From NCBI RefSeq assembly GCF_038725785.1, contig NZ_CP109796.1, positions 2,418,001 through 2,482,000 of the forward strand: a stretch of DNA of 64,000 bases, in the 5' to 3' direction. The notes beneath the pieces were generated by a model that had not been told where the DNA came from, did not search any database, and saw only the letters and a list, made by a program, of their open reading frames with translations. A program made the translations under genes and the position numbers. How positions within the stretch are numbered: position 1 is the stretch's first letter; each line of letters opens with the position of its first letter. Below, one piece after another: positions 1 to 8,678 of this stretch. The stretch comes from Termitidicoccus mucosus. Its GTDB lineage: Bacteria; Verrucomicrobiota; Verrucomicrobiia; Opitutales; Opitutaceae.

Positions 1-214
1 CCATCGAGTAAATGTCCTTGATGCCGTAGGCGGTGGCCCGCCCCTGGCCGAGCGGGCAGTATTCCATGGCATGGCCTTCGATGCCTTCGTCGGTGCCGAT
101 GGTGACGAGCGGAAAGTCAAAATACGGATGGTCATCGGCGGGGACGGGACGGGGTGCGTGCCAAAGTTCGGCGCCGCGCCGGATGATGCGGATGGAGAGG
201 GAGGTGATTTTCAT
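1..214 (-). CDS. Enolase-superfamily (mandelate racemase/muconate lactonizing type) enzyme, N-terminal part only
   Basis: The window edge cuts this gene and only about 71 N-terminal codons are present. The ATG lies at 212-214. The peptide opens MKITSLSIRIIRRGAEL and continues through PYFDFPLVTIGTDEGIEGHA, the usual capping-domain start of mandelate racemase/muconate lactonizing enzymes: a first beta strand, then a turn containing T-D-E-G-I-E-G. Such enzymes abstract an alpha proton from a sugar acid using Mg2+. The catalytic barrel lies outside the window, so the substrate cannot be assigned. It is the last visible gene of a minus-strand set with a dehydrogenase and a sialidase-like protein, which suggests sugar-acid catabolism. 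A second superfamily member lies at 24830-26098. Confidence 0.75.
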   Translation of the reverse strand, partial: MKITSLSIRIIRRGAELWHAPRPVPADDHPYFDFPLVTIGTDEGIEGHAMEYCPLGQGRATAYGIKDIYSM

Positions 215-319
215 GAGGGAAATTTTTTGAACCGCAGATGGACGCGGTCGCTTCATTGATTGTCTTGTATCCGATTAATGATTACACGCAGCCTCCGGCA
301 TGTTTTCACAGCGCGCGCC

Positions 320-1282
320 TCATGCGAGTTGCGCGGGCGGGATTTGGTTTTTCAGGGCGCGGCCGTCGCGCAGGCGAAGGAGGTTTTCGCTGAAGAGCGC
401 GGCGAGGCGGTCGTTGAGTTTGGTGGACAGTCCCGCGCTGTGCGGCGAGACGATGACGTTTGGCAGGGTCCAGAGCGGGCTCTCGGCCGGAAGCGGCTCG
501 CGCTCGAACACGTCCACGCCCGCGCCGGCGACCCGACCGCCGGCAAGCGCGCGCACGAGCGCCGCCTCGTCGGTCACGCTGCCGCGGCTGGCGGTGTAGA
601 AACACGCGCCGCGCCTGGCGCGGGCGAAAATGGTTTCGCCAAAGACACGGCGGGTGGCGGCGCCGCCGGGAAGCAAAACGAAAATGTGGTCGGCGAGCGC
701 GACCGCGGAGGGAAGCCCGTCCATCGGGAGCAGTGCGTCGGTCACGCCGCCGTGGTTTGCGGGCGTGCGGCACACGCCGATGGTGCGCAGGCCGAGCGCG
801 CGGCAGCGCCAGGCGAGTTCAGTGCCGGAACCGCCGAGCCCGACGATGCACGCGGTCGATCCGGTCACTTCGCCCGCATGCCAGCGCCGCTCGTAGTGGC
901 GGCGGCGTTGCTGGTCGAGGATCGCGGGCAGCTGGCGCGCGAGCGCGAACATGAGCGCTAGGCAATGCTCGGCGATGACCGGCGCCATGATGGCGGCGGC
1001 ATTGGCGAGGCGGAAGCCGGGTTTGCGGTCGAGCCCGAGGCCGATGTAGGCGTCGTAGCCGGCGCTGCCGCACAGGTAGGCTTCGAGCGCGGAGCCGGGA
1101 AGAAGCGCGGGGGGCGTCCAGCCGGCGAGGATTTTTGCGCGGGCAAGCAAGGGGACGAGTTCGGCGTCCGGGAGGTCCTGCGGGATGCGCCGGAAATCGG
1201 CCCAACCGGAACAGGCGACGGCGATTTGTTGCGCGTGGGTTTCGCCGAGCTGGTCGGCGGAGAGGAGGACGAGGGGGCGCAT
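320..1282 (-). CDS. D-isomer-specific 2-hydroxyacid dehydrogenase family protein
   Basis: This 320-residue protein should be a cytoplasmic NAD(P)H-dependent oxidoreductase that interconverts a 2-keto acid and a D-2-hydroxy acid. The Rossmann motif GLGGSG is at residues 148-153. The family's catalytic residues are visible: Arg233 in TASRGSV, Glu260 in GVDVFEREPLP and His281 in SPHSAG. Length is normal for the family (about 310-330). The start follows the sialidase-like stop by 9 bases, so the two are probably co-transcribed, with the enolase-superfamily gene about 105 bases further on. The context points to sugar-acid metabolism. The exact substrate cannot be read from sequence. Confidence 0.88.
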   Translation of the reverse strand: MRPLVLLSADQLGETHAQQIAVACSGWADFRRIPQDLPDAELVPLLARAKILAGWTPPALLPGSALEAYLCGSAGYDAYIGLGLDRKPGFRLANAAAIMAPVIAEHCLALMFALARQLPAILDQQRRRHYERRWHAGEVTGSTACIVGLGGSGTELAWRCRALGLRTIGVCRTPANHGGVTDALLPMDGLPSAVALADHIFVLLPGGAATRRVFGETIFARARRGACFYTASRGSVTDEAALVRALAGGRVAGAGVDVFEREPLPAESPLWTLPNVIVSPHSAGLSTKLNDRLAALFSENLLRLRDGRALKNQIPPAQLA

Positions 1283-1291
1283 GGCGCGGGT

Positions 1292-2749
1292 TTAGTTGGC
1301 AACGGCGGCCTGGGCGCGGAGGTCGGCGGCGGTGGGGAGGGCGGCGAGCTTGGATTTGGGGAGGACGAGGTGAAGCGTCTGGCGCCAGGCGTAGGGGAGG
1401 AAGATGTGGAAGTCGCCGGTCTGCGGGTCGTCAATGATGTCGGCGTAGGAAATTTGGGCGCGGGAATCGTCGTGGATGCTTGCGGCGATGAAGCGCGGCT
1501 CGGACCATGTCGCGCCCTTGTCGGTCGAGACGGTGAACCAGAGCTGCTTGCGGACACCGGCGCCGAACTGCGGGCTGGAGGGGTCGTAGGTGTTGTGGTG
1601 GAGGACGAGGAGGGTTTTGCCGTCGGAGAGTTTGAAAAACATCGCGGGCGCGTCGGGGTGGTTGATGGGCGTCGGCGCGGGTTTGGTCCACGTGAGGCCG
1701 TCGTCCCGCGAGCGCAGTTGCCAGAGGTGACCTTCGGGCGTGCGGGCGAGGGCGAGGACCTCGGGGCCGTCGAGGGCGACGGGGACGATTTCGTCCATGC
1801 GATTGTATTCCTCAAGGAACCAGCCGCCGGGGCGCTTGCCGGGGAGGACGGTCCAGGTTTTGCCGTGGTCGGTGGAGCGGAGGAGGTATTCGCGGGTGGG
1901 GATGCGGGAGAATTTTTTGCCGGCCATGTTGCCGATGTTGTTGTCGCCGTGCCAGTGGGCCTCGTGAGCGCCGATGAGCCACGTGCCGGCGGCGGTCTCG
2001 GTCATTTGCATCGCGGACATGGCCTTGAAATCGGGGTCGTTGACGGGACGGATGACGGTGGGTTGCGACCAGGTGAAGCCGTCGTCGTCGGAGTGGCGGA
2101 AGGCGATGGGGGCGTTTTCGCGTCCCTCCCGCAAATCGGGGCGCGGCTCGGTGCCGAAGCAATAGATGCGGCCGGGGAACTTTTTTGAGATGAGCGGGAT
2201 GAAGGCGTGCAGCGAATAGGGCACGATGGGGGTGAGCGGCCCCTGTTTTTCCCAGGTTTTCCCGCGGTCGCGGGAGCGGTAGAAAATGATGTCGTTGTCC
2301 TTGCGATTGTAATTGATGTCAGGCGGCGCGTAGTGGCCGCGTCCGCCGGTGAGCCCTTCGCCGGCGATGACACCCGCGAGGTAGTCACCCTGCGGCGTGA
2401 TGATGGCGCGGACGCAATCGGCGCGGAAATTGGGCATGTAATGAAGAACGGATACGTTGACAAAGTCGCTCGTGAGCAGACCGTGCCGGAGGTCGCTCTT
2501 CAGTCCGCGCGGGGGCTTGCCGGTGGCGATGACGGCGCCGCCGTCGAGGAAGACCTTTGGCGCGACGATTTTGACGGGCCAGTGGTCGGCAGGGTCGGCG
2601 GCGGTGACAGGCTCGCCGGTGCCTTCGCCGGGCTTGTAGCGTTTGCTGTAAAAGAAGTCGGGGCCGGCGGCCGGCGCGGCGGTGGCGAGGGCCGTGGCCG
2701 CGAAGAGGGCGGGGATTGCGAGGGAGAGGAGGCGGCGTTTCAGCTTCAT
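1292..2749 (-). CDS. Secreted sialidase-like (BNR/Asp-box) protein
   Basis: This 485-residue protein begins with a signal peptide (MKLKRRLLSLAIPALFAATA, cleavage probably near TAAPAAG). It carries five Asp boxes of the form S-x-D-x-G-x-T-W: SRDRGKTW, SDDDGFTW, STDHGKTW, SRDDGLTW and STDKGATW. These mark a six-bladed beta-propeller of the sialidase/neuraminidase fold. It is probably a periplasmic or exported glycosidase acting on sialic or related acid-capped glycans, but Asp boxes alone do not prove catalysis. Its ATG overlaps the stop of the upstream frameshifted relic (ATGA), which implies a once-coupled operon. The enzymes downstream could handle released sugar acids. Confidence 0.82.
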   Translation of the reverse strand: MKLKRRLLSLAIPALFAATALATAAPAAGPDFFYSKRYKPGEGTGEPVTAADPADHWPVKIVAPKVFLDGGAVIATGKPPRGLKSDLRHGLLTSDFVNVSVLHYMPNFRADCVRAIITPQGDYLAGVIAGEGLTGGRGHYAPPDINYNRKDNDIIFYRSRDRGKTWEKQGPLTPIVPYSLHAFIPLISKKFPGRIYCFGTEPRPDLREGRENAPIAFRHSDDDGFTWSQPTVIRPVNDPDFKAMSAMQMTETAAGTWLIGAHEAHWHGDNNIGNMAGKKFSRIPTREYLLRSTDHGKTWTVLPGKRPGGWFLEEYNRMDEIVPVALDGPEVLALARTPEGHLWQLRSRDDGLTWTKPAPTPINHPDAPAMFFKLSDGKTLLVLHHNTYDPSSPQFGAGVRKQLWFTVSTDKGATWSEPRFIAASIHDDSRAQISYADIIDDPQTGDFHIFLPYAWRQTLHLVLPKSKLAALPTAADLRAQAAVAN

Positions 2750-3196
2750 GGTTTTTCGACCGGGATCGATTGCTGGAGTTGTTGTTTGGCGGGGAGGGCA
2801 CCGAGGGCGGATTCGGAAATCTGGAGATGGACGACGCGCCGCCAGCGGTGCGGAATGATGAGATGGATTTCACCGTCGCGCGCCGGCGAAGGCGAAACGC
2901 AGCAGGCTGCCGTCGCGAAACAGCGGGAAGACAAAGGCGTCGCCGCTTGCGGGCGGCGGCACGGGTTTCCCCGGCTGGGCCGTCCGGACTTTCGCCAGCA
3001 CCACCTCGTCGGTGACGGGGCCGAGGTCGGCGCAGGTTTTGAGCCCCAAGGGCCGGGCGACGGGGTCAATGACGGGAAATGCGCCGTCCGCCGCGCTCGC
3101 GACGGGGAGGCCGGCGATGGCGAAAAGGAAAAGGCGCGGGGAATGTCGCGGTTTCACGGATTTGCGGAAGGGATGCGGTTGCGGGGATTGCTGCAT
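2746..3196 (-). pseudogene. Frameshifted relic of a secreted sialidase-like paralogue
   Basis: Two minus-strand reading frames join into one plausible protein. The first, from ATG 3194-3196, has a signal-like N terminus (LFLFAIAGLPVASA) and stops at 2870-2872 just after FRDGSLLRFAFAGARR. The second frame continues with DGEIHLIIPHRW to a stop at 2746-2748. The switch lies in a GCGCG run near 2880 and needs one base removed or two added. The C terminus resembles that of the sialidase-like protein downstream (GDFHIFLPYAWRQTLHL versus GEIHLIIPHRWRRVVHL, then S-x-L-x-A-L-P). The joined product is only about 150 residues and lacks the propeller. I infer a decayed paralogue; a sequencing error is the alternative explanation for the frameshift. 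Confidence 0.55.
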
Positions 3197-3451
3197 GTCC
3201 GGCGGGAGCGACTGCTAGGACGATGCGCGCAACCTGCGGCGGCGCGGCGCGGTCCGCAACCGCCGCCAACTGGTCTGGTGGCCGAAGCAGTTGCGGAATA
3301 AAAGTGGCGCGGGCGTGCCACCCCGTGGGAAAAATCCCAAATCTCAAAGGGCAAATCCCAAACAATCACCGGCGCGGAAGCGCCTCAAAGGAGCGCGGCC
3401 TCTCCGCGTTTCGGGCTTTTCGTCGATGCTTTTTTGCCTAGTTTGCGCGGC

Positions 3452-3835
3452 ATGGCCGATCCGAAGCTTCTCGAAACCTTTCCCAATCCCGCGCCGGAGC
3501 GCGACTATGTCATCGAGCACACGCATCACGAATTCACCTCGCTTTGCCCGATGACGGGGCATCCCGATTTTGGCGACATCGTCGTGCGTTACGTGCCGGA
3601 CAAGACCTGCGTCGAGCTCAAGTCCCTCAAGCTCTACTTCCACGCCTACCGCAACGAGGGGGCGTTTTTCGAGGCCGTGACCAACCGCATCTGCGACGAC
3701 CTCGGCCGCGCGCTCCGGCCCCGCAGCCTCGCCGTCATCTCGCAATGGAAGGCCCGCGGCGGCTTCAGCTCCATCGTCACCGCCGAGTGGAAACCGCCGG
3801 CCAAAACGGCCTCGCGGGCAAAGAAAAAACGCTAG
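3452..3835 (+). CDS. queF: NADPH-dependent 7-cyano-7-deazaguanine reductase (preQ0 reductase)
   Basis: QueF reduces the nitrile of preQ0 to the amine of preQ1 with NADPH, in the pathway to queuosine in tRNA. The 127-residue protein matches the short, unimodular (type I) form. The catalytic block FTSLCPMTGHPDFGD places the nucleophilic Cys at residue 32 and the conserved Asp at 39, seven apart as in the family. The NADPH-binding motif appears as ELKSLKLYFHAYRNEGAF; the commoner form begins ESKSLK. I chose ATG 3452 (MADPKLLETF); the in-frame TTG at 3434 adds six residues without family support. It stands alone here, without other queuosine genes. A 255-base gap separates it from the divergent relic upstream. 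Confidence 0.93.
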   Translation: MADPKLLETFPNPAPERDYVIEHTHHEFTSLCPMTGHPDFGDIVVRYVPDKTCVELKSLKLYFHAYRNEGAFFEAVTNRICDDLGRALRPRSLAVISQWKARGGFSSIVTAEWKPPAKTASRAKKKR

Positions 3836-4051
3836 GCATCCGCGACCGCGAAGGTCACAGGATGCGCAAAGACACCGGTCCGTCCCCTCCCCTCGCCCTC
3901 CCTCCCCCGCGTTTTTCTGCGCGTTTGCCGCGCCGTTCGCGGGCGTGTGGCGCGCTTCCTGCGTCTGCCAAAAATCGTTTGCAGAAACCTCGACCTCGAA
4001 AGAATCCTCGCCACACTCTTCCCGCGTCCGCCCCTTCATCCCATTTCCTCC

Positions 4052-6286
4052 ATGATCATCACCAAAGCCGAACTCAAGTCGTTCATCGACGCGAAGAACA
4101 CCACCCCGCATACCTTCCTCGGCATGCACAAGGCAAAAAAGGGCCGCTCGCAGGGCCTCGTCGTGCGCGCCTTCGTGCGTGACGCCGCCGAGTGTTTCGT
4201 CGTCGATCTCGACGCCACCCCGAAAAAAGGCCCCGCCATCCGGCACGAGATGACCCGGCTCGCGCCCGAGGGATTTTTCGAGGTGTTCATCCCCCGGAAA
4301 ACCGACCTCTTCCGCTACCAGATCCGCGCCATCCTCCACAACGGCGAGACGCGCCAGTTCTACGACCCCTATTCGTTTCTCCCCACCGTCGGCGAACTCG
4401 ACCTCTACCTCTTCAACGAAGGCAACGACCACTTCATCTACAAAAAACTCGGCGCGCACCTCCGCGAAATCGGAGGCGTGCCCGGCGTGTCCTTCGCCGT
4501 CTGGGCGCCCGGCGCCGCGCGCGTCTCCGTCGTCGGCAACTTCAACCACTGGGACGGCCGCTACCACCCCATGCGCGCGCTCGGCGCGTCCGGCGTGTGG
4601 GAGATTTTCATTCCCGGCCTGCGCGAGGGCGATCTCTACAAATTCGAGATCCGCGACCAGCAGGGCGACATCCGCCTGAAGACCGACCCCTACGGCACCT
4701 ACTTCGAGGCCCCGCCCAACAACGCCTCCATCGTCTGCGACACCCGCCGCCACCAATGGGCCGACGACGCGTGGATGGAAAAACGCCGCGCCGCCGCCGG
4801 CCAGCTCGACCAGCCCCTGTCCATCTACGAAGTCCACCTCGGCTCCTGGAAGCGCAAGGTCGAGGACGCCAACCGCCCCTTCAGCTACCGCGAACTCGCG
4901 CCCATGCTCGCCGACTACGTGACCGAGATGGGCTTTACCCACATCGAGGTCATGCCCCTCGCCGAGCATCCCTTCGACGGCTCGTGGGGTTACCAGGTCA
5001 CCGGCTTCTACGCGCCCACGCAGCGCTTCGGCACGCCCCACGACTTCGCCTACTTCGTCGATTACCTGCACCAGCGCGACATCGGCATCATCCTCGACTG
5101 GGTGCCCGCGCACTTCCCCAGGGACAGTTTCGCGCTCGCCGAGTTTGACGGCACCCACCTCTACGAGCACGCCGACCCGCGCCAGGGCGCGCACATGGAC
5201 TGGGGCACCCTCATCTTCAACTACGGCCGCAACGAAGTCCGCTGCTTCCTCGCCGCCAACGCCCTCTCCTGGTTCGACCGCTACCACATCGACGGCCTGC
5301 GCGTGGACGCCGTCGCCTCCATGCTCTACCTCGACTACTCGCGCAAGGAAGGCGAATGGATCCCCAACAAATTCGGCGGACGCGAAAACCTGGAGGCCAT
5401 CGACTTCCTCCGCATGACCAACGACCTCGTGCACCAGTATTACCCCGGCGGGGTGATGATCGCCGAGGAATCGACCTCCTTCGCCGGCGTCAGCCGCCCC
5501 ACCAAGGACGGCGGGCTCGGCTTCGATTACAAATGGAACATGGGCTGGATGCACGACACCCTGCGCTTCTTCCAGAAGGAGCCCATCCACCGCAAATGGC
5601 ACCAGAACGACCTCACGTTCGGCATGCTCTACCAATACGCGGAAAACTTCATCACCGTGTTCTCGCACGACGAAGTCACGCACGGCAAAGCCTCGCTCCT
5701 CTTCAAGATGGGCGCGTGGCACATCGCGGACAAGGCCGCCAATCTCCGCGCCCTCTACGGCCACATGTGGGGCTGGCCCGGCAAGAAACTCCTCTTCATG
5801 GGCGGCGAGTTCGGCCAGTCCGGCGAGTGGAACCACGCCGCGAGCCTCGACTGGCACCTCCGCCAGTGGCTCGACCACGAGGGCATCCGCCTGCTCGTGC
5901 GCGACCTCAACAAACTCTACCGCGACGAACCCGTCCTCAGCCGCAACGACTTCAACAACCAGGGCTTCCGCTGGATCTCGTGCAACGACGCCGACGCGAG
6001 CGTGATCGCCTTCCAGCGCAACGACCCGTTCGGGCAGGACATTTTCCTCGTGGTCGGCCACTTCACGCCCGTGCCGCGCCCCGGTTACCGCATCGGCGTG
6101 CCGCGCGCCGGATTCTGGAAGGAAGTGCTCAACACCAACAGCCAGTATTACGGCGGCACCGGCGTGGGCAACAACGGCGGCCGCGCGACCGACCCGATCC
6201 CCGGTGACGGCCACTCCCAAAGCCTGCTCCTCACGCTCCCGCCGCAGACCACCAGCATCTTCAAGTGGTCGGCGAAGGTGGACTGA
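4052..6286 (+). CDS. glgB: 1,4-alpha-glucan branching enzyme (GH13)
   Basis: GlgB cuts alpha-1,4 glucan chains and reattaches them through alpha-1,6 bonds during glycogen synthesis. The protein is 744 residues, normal for the enzyme. An N-terminal extension is followed by a CBM48 module (SFAVWAPGAARVSVVGNFNHW) and the GH13 barrel. Catalytic residues are at the expected spacing: nucleophile Asp419 in GLRVDAVASM, acid/base Glu472 in MIAEEST and the transition-state Asp540 in VFSHDEVTHGK. These give intervals of 53 and 68 residues, matching D405/E458/D526 of the E. coli enzyme. The C terminus includes LLFMGGEFGQSGEWNH. ATG 4052 (MIITKAELKSF) is preferred over upstream in-frame starts that add non-homologous residues. 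No other glg gene is adjacent. Confidence 0.96.
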   Translation: MIITKAELKSFIDAKNTTPHTFLGMHKAKKGRSQGLVVRAFVRDAAECFVVDLDATPKKGPAIRHEMTRLAPEGFFEVFIPRKTDLFRYQIRAILHNGETRQFYDPYSFLPTVGELDLYLFNEGNDHFIYKKLGAHLREIGGVPGVSFAVWAPGAARVSVVGNFNHWDGRYHPMRALGASGVWEIFIPGLREGDLYKFEIRDQQGDIRLKTDPYGTYFEAPPNNASIVCDTRRHQWADDAWMEKRRAAAGQLDQPLSIYEVHLGSWKRKVEDANRPFSYRELAPMLADYVTEMGFTHIEVMPLAEHPFDGSWGYQVTGFYAPTQRFGTPHDFAYFVDYLHQRDIGIILDWVPAHFPRDSFALAEFDGTHLYEHADPRQGAHMDWGTLIFNYGRNEVRCFLAANALSWFDRYHIDGLRVDAVASMLYLDYSRKEGEWIPNKFGGRENLEAIDFLRMTNDLVHQYYPGGVMIAEESTSFAGVSRPTKDGGLGFDYKWNMGWMHDTLRFFQKEPIHRKWHQNDLTFGMLYQYAENFITVFSHDEVTHGKASLLFKMGAWHIADKAANLRALYGHMWGWPGKKLLFMGGEFGQSGEWNHAASLDWHLRQWLDHEGIRLLVRDLNKLYRDEPVLSRNDFNNQGFRWISCNDADASVIAFQRNDPFGQDIFLVVGHFTPVPRPGYRIGVPRAGFWKEVLNTNSQYYGGTGVGNNGGRATDPIPGDGHSQSLLLTLPPQTTSIFKWSAKVD

Positions 6287-6312
6287 GTGCCTGATTTGGA
6301 AAGAGAACCTCC

Positions 6313-6897
6313 GTGAGTGAAAAGGACAGAAAGGACAAAATAGACGGGATTACCGGCTTCATCCCGCCGCACGGTGGATATGAAAAATTGTTCTCTTTTC
6401 AGAAGGCGCGGATTGTTTATGACGGCACGGTGCGGTTTTGCGAACGGTTTGTGGACAAGCGCTCGCGCACGACCGACCAGATGATACAGGCGGCGCGCTC
6501 CGGAAAACAGAATATCATTGAGGGTAGCCAGGCATCCGCCGCCTCGAAGGAAACTGAAATCAAGCTGACCTGCGTTGCGCGCGCGAGTCTGGAGGAGTTG
6601 CTGGAGGATTACCGCGATTTTCTTCGTGTGCGCGGCATTGACGAATGGTCGCCCGGACACAGCCACACCAAGCGCCTCCGGGAATTGAACCGCGATCCCA
6701 CCGCAAATTATGAAACCCTCCGCAAAGGCATTGAGCATCCCGACCCGGCCATCGCCGCCAATGTGATGATTGGCCTCATTAAACTGACCAACTATCTGCT
6801 CGACCGCCAGATTCGCCAGTTGGAGCAGGCCTTTCTTCGTGAAGGTGGCCTGCGCGAGCGCATGTCCAAGGCTCGCCGCGAACAAAGAGGCTGGTGA
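6313..6897 (+). CDS. Four-helix-bundle suffix-domain protein (S23-like)
   Basis: The 194-residue protein is all-helical in appearance and resembles the S23/four-helix-bundle group whose members are often found inside 23S rRNA genes or as stand-alone genes. Recognisable segments are GGYEKLFSFQKARIVYDGTV, the basic RTTDQMIQAARSGKQNIIEGS (the conserved I-x-E-G-S turn), and LEELLEDYRDFLRVRG. A second helical part contains LIKLTNYLLDRQIRQLEQAF near the C terminus. The molecular function of the family is unknown to me. Translation probably starts at GTG 6313, 26 bases after the glgB stop; no ATG is better placed. It marks the end of the GC-rich block before the AT-richer island. Confidence 0.75.
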   Translation: MSEKDRKDKIDGITGFIPPHGGYEKLFSFQKARIVYDGTVRFCERFVDKRSRTTDQMIQAARSGKQNIIEGSQASAASKETEIKLTCVARASLEELLEDYRDFLRVRGIDEWSPGHSHTKRLRELNRDPTANYETLRKGIEHPDPAIAANVMIGLIKLTNYLLDRQIRQLEQAFLREGGLRERMSKARREQRGW

Positions 6898-7036
6898 CGG
6901 TGAAAAAAACCTTCGGATACCGCCACTCCACCGCATGATTTTGTGTCATTTGCGTCCTTTATGTCCCTTCCCCAATCCAGTTGGGCAAAAAAAGGACAGG
7001 TGAAAACGACACCCCGACTAAAGAATCACATTACCC

Positions 7037-7420
7037 ATGAATCGAAAATCGGAGCTGCTGGCCAAGAGAATCGAAAAGGCTGGAATTCGTGCCTCAATAA
7101 AGGAAGGGCGCGTGCTCACTGAGCCTGAACTGCGAAATATCAAGGTTCAAATTCTCCCGAATCCGCTGCGTGTTATTTTTTGTGTCCTTGGGGTGATTTC
7201 CGCCATTGTGAGCTATTGTTGCTTCATGCATGATTTGGATGGCTGCGGCGTCACCTCGGCCCTCATATCGATTTTAATGCTCCTTTTTGGGATTTTTGGC
7301 GTGCGTAGAACATTATCAAGAATACTGGACTCAATGGATGCGATTGATGCCGCACAAATCCTGGTACATGCGATTGAAGGCATTTCATCGGCTATCGGAT
7401 CGCTATTCGATGGCGTATAA
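7037..7420 (+). CDS. Hypothetical two-helix membrane protein
   Basis: I do not recognise this 127-residue protein. It has a basic N-terminal region with several Lys and Arg residues (about 1-40), two hydrophobic segments (NPLRVIFCVLGVISAIVSYC and TSALISILMLLFGIFG) separated by a short acidic loop, and a C-terminal amphipathic stretch (SMDAIDAAQILVHAIEGISS). This fits a small inner-membrane protein with both ends in the cytoplasm. It is preceded by about 140 bases without a gene and followed by an inverted-repeat element. It points toward the convergent DoxX-like gene. Base composition is lower in GC than queF-glgB, so it may belong to the accessory island. Confidence 0.6.
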   Translation: MNRKSELLAKRIEKAGIRASIKEGRVLTEPELRNIKVQILPNPLRVIFCVLGVISAIVSYCCFMHDLDGCGVTSALISILMLLFGIFGVRRTLSRILDSMDAIDAAQILVHAIEGISSAIGSLFDGV

Positions 7421-7566
7421 TTCAACGCAAGCCGAACAAGCGGATGCAGGCAGTGTAGCTGCCACGAGGATAAATAAGGGACCGGTCCCTGCCCCGGGTT
7501 TGCGCAGGCGCAATCTCGCCGCAACCACATAGTGGGCTTGCCCCGAATCGACGGCCTCCGGAGCAG

Positions 7567-7673
7567 TTTTCGTTTATTCTGTCGCCTGTAGGGCGCGACC
7601 TTGCGTCGCGCCGCGAGCACCCAACCGGCCTGACTACGGGGGCATGGTTTATTTGCGACAGAATAAACGAAAA
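7567..7673. repeat. Element with perfect 19-base terminal inverted repeats
   Basis: The left arm ttttcgtttattctgtcgc at 7567-7585 is exactly complementary to the right arm at 7655-7673. The 69-base interior is GC-rich and carries a smaller palindrome (gggcgcgac / gtcgcgcc). The element sits between the stops of two convergent genes. The architecture fits a nonautonomous mobile element (MITE-like) or a bidirectional terminator; no coding potential is visible. Confidence 0.75.
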
Positions 7674-7678
7674 ATGCC

Positions 7679-8122
7679 CTATTTGGGACTTTTCAAGACC
7701 TCCCGTCTCCGATCTGCATGAGTTGCAATGATAAAGAGCGTCGCAAGCAACAACAACCAATTGCGTGAAAAAGAAATCCACATGGAAGACAGGGATGCGT
7801 CCTCTTCCAGGAAACAGCCGCAGTTCATCGGTTCTCCCCTCCACAAGGCATAAGATAGGGCGCCGAGAAAAGATACCAGCAACAAACAAATCACCCATCC
7901 CATAATCCTCGGCTTGATTCCGAAAAACAAACAAATGCCCGCCCCTAATTCCGTCATCGGAATGCCAAGCGCCAGCGCATTCACCATGCCCTCGGGCGCC
8001 ATGTGATAGTTTTTTATAGCCATCGCGAACGCTTCGGGGTCCAAAACTTTCCCGAAACCCGCAACAATGAACACGATGCCAACCATGGCCCTCAGACTGA
8101 TCTTAATAATACGTGATTTCAT
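7679..8122 (-). CDS. DoxX/MauE-family redox-associated membrane protein
   Basis: A 147-residue integral membrane protein with four hydrophobic segments. It shows the family pattern: VGIVFIVAGFGKVLDPEAFA, then IKNYHMAPEGMVN, then GIPMTELGAGICLFFG, and a Cys pair at residues 101 and 103 in MNCGCFLEED. MauE-type members have been linked to periplasmic disulfide formation or electron transfer, but this is a broad family and the partner here is unknown. It is the last gene of a tight minus-strand run: its start follows the rhodanese stop by about 20 bases. Its position next to a membrane rhodanese and close to a DUF1573 protein suggests a thiol or sulfur function in the envelope, which is inference. 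Confidence 0.82.
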   Translation of the reverse strand: MKSRIIKISLRAMVGIVFIVAGFGKVLDPEAFAMAIKNYHMAPEGMVNALALGIPMTELGAGICLFFGIKPRIMGWVICLLLVSFLGALSYALWRGEPMNCGCFLEEDASLSSMWISFSRNWLLLLATLFIIATHADRRREVLKSPK

Positions 8123-8142
8123 GACTTATCATGCGCTTTTTG

Positions 8143-8673
8143 TTATTTTTCGACAGGTCTTCCGGTTTCCGTCCATTCCGACCAGCCTCCGGAAAATATA
8201 TAAATATTGCCATATCCATGGCGCGAAACCTGACCTGCGACCGTCTCGGCATTCTCGCATTGCGCATCGGCGCAATATATCACGATCGTCCGGTTCCCTG
8301 GCACACCGGAAAGGACTTTGCCGGTCTCCCTGCCCAATTCATTGGTTTGCGCCGGCAATGATATTGCCCCGGGAATATGACCATATTTGTAGAACAGGCC
8401 CGGCCTGGCATCTATTATGAGAAGATCCCCCGTTGCCTTGAAGGAGTCCATGTCGCTCAGATTGCAATATTTCCAATTTTCCGGCATTCCTTCGTTTTTT
8501 CCATGATCTTTATCAACATGGGTTTTGCCGCCCAAAACACTCATGGGGGCGCCTCTGAACTGATTGACGCCCAATGAAACCGCAAAGAAGAATGCGAAGG
8601 TCATCGCCACCCATGATATTTCTTTAGGCTGCGGTTTCAATTTCGAAAATAATCTGACAGTGTTTGCTTTCAT
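8143..8673 (-). CDS. Membrane-anchored rhodanese-domain protein
   Basis: The 176-residue protein has one N-terminal membrane helix (about residues 20-38, SWVAMTFAFFFAVSLG) and a rhodanese domain from about 70 to 175, placed in the periplasm. Domain marks are LLIIDARPGLFYKYGHIPGA (86-103) and the active loop YCADAQCE with the catalytic Cys at 134, followed by IYIFSGGWSEW. Rhodaneses carry sulfur as a cysteine persulfide. ATG 8673 (MKANTVRLF) is chosen because it begins 5 bases after the stop of the preceding gene and puts the membrane helix at the right distance. A longer ORF would overlap that gene. Probably co-transcribed with the DoxX-like gene downstream. Confidence 0.85.
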   Translation of the reverse strand: MKANTVRLFSKLKPQPKEISWVAMTFAFFFAVSLGVNQFRGAPMSVLGGKTHVDKDHGKNEGMPENWKYCNLSDMDSFKATGDLLIIDARPGLFYKYGHIPGAISLPAQTNELGRETGKVLSGVPGNRTIVIYCADAQCENAETVAGQVSRHGYGNIYIFSGGWSEWTETGRPVEK

Positions 8674-8678
8674 AAAAA

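Noticed and set aside
965-2188. Long plus-strand frame of 407 codons opposite the dehydrogenase and sialidase-like genes
   Set aside because: It is antisense to genes with clear motifs and shows the Gly/Ala/Val/Glu-rich bias of a GC-rich shadow frame.
3344-6220. 958-codon minus-strand frame opposite glgB
   Set aside because: It is a shadow of glgB, whose catalytic residues are all in place; the antisense product is a low-complexity Val/Glu/Ala/His sequence.
7567-7673. CRISPR-like unit
   Set aside because: Only one pair of inverted arms is present, with no direct repeats at regular spacing and no cas genes.
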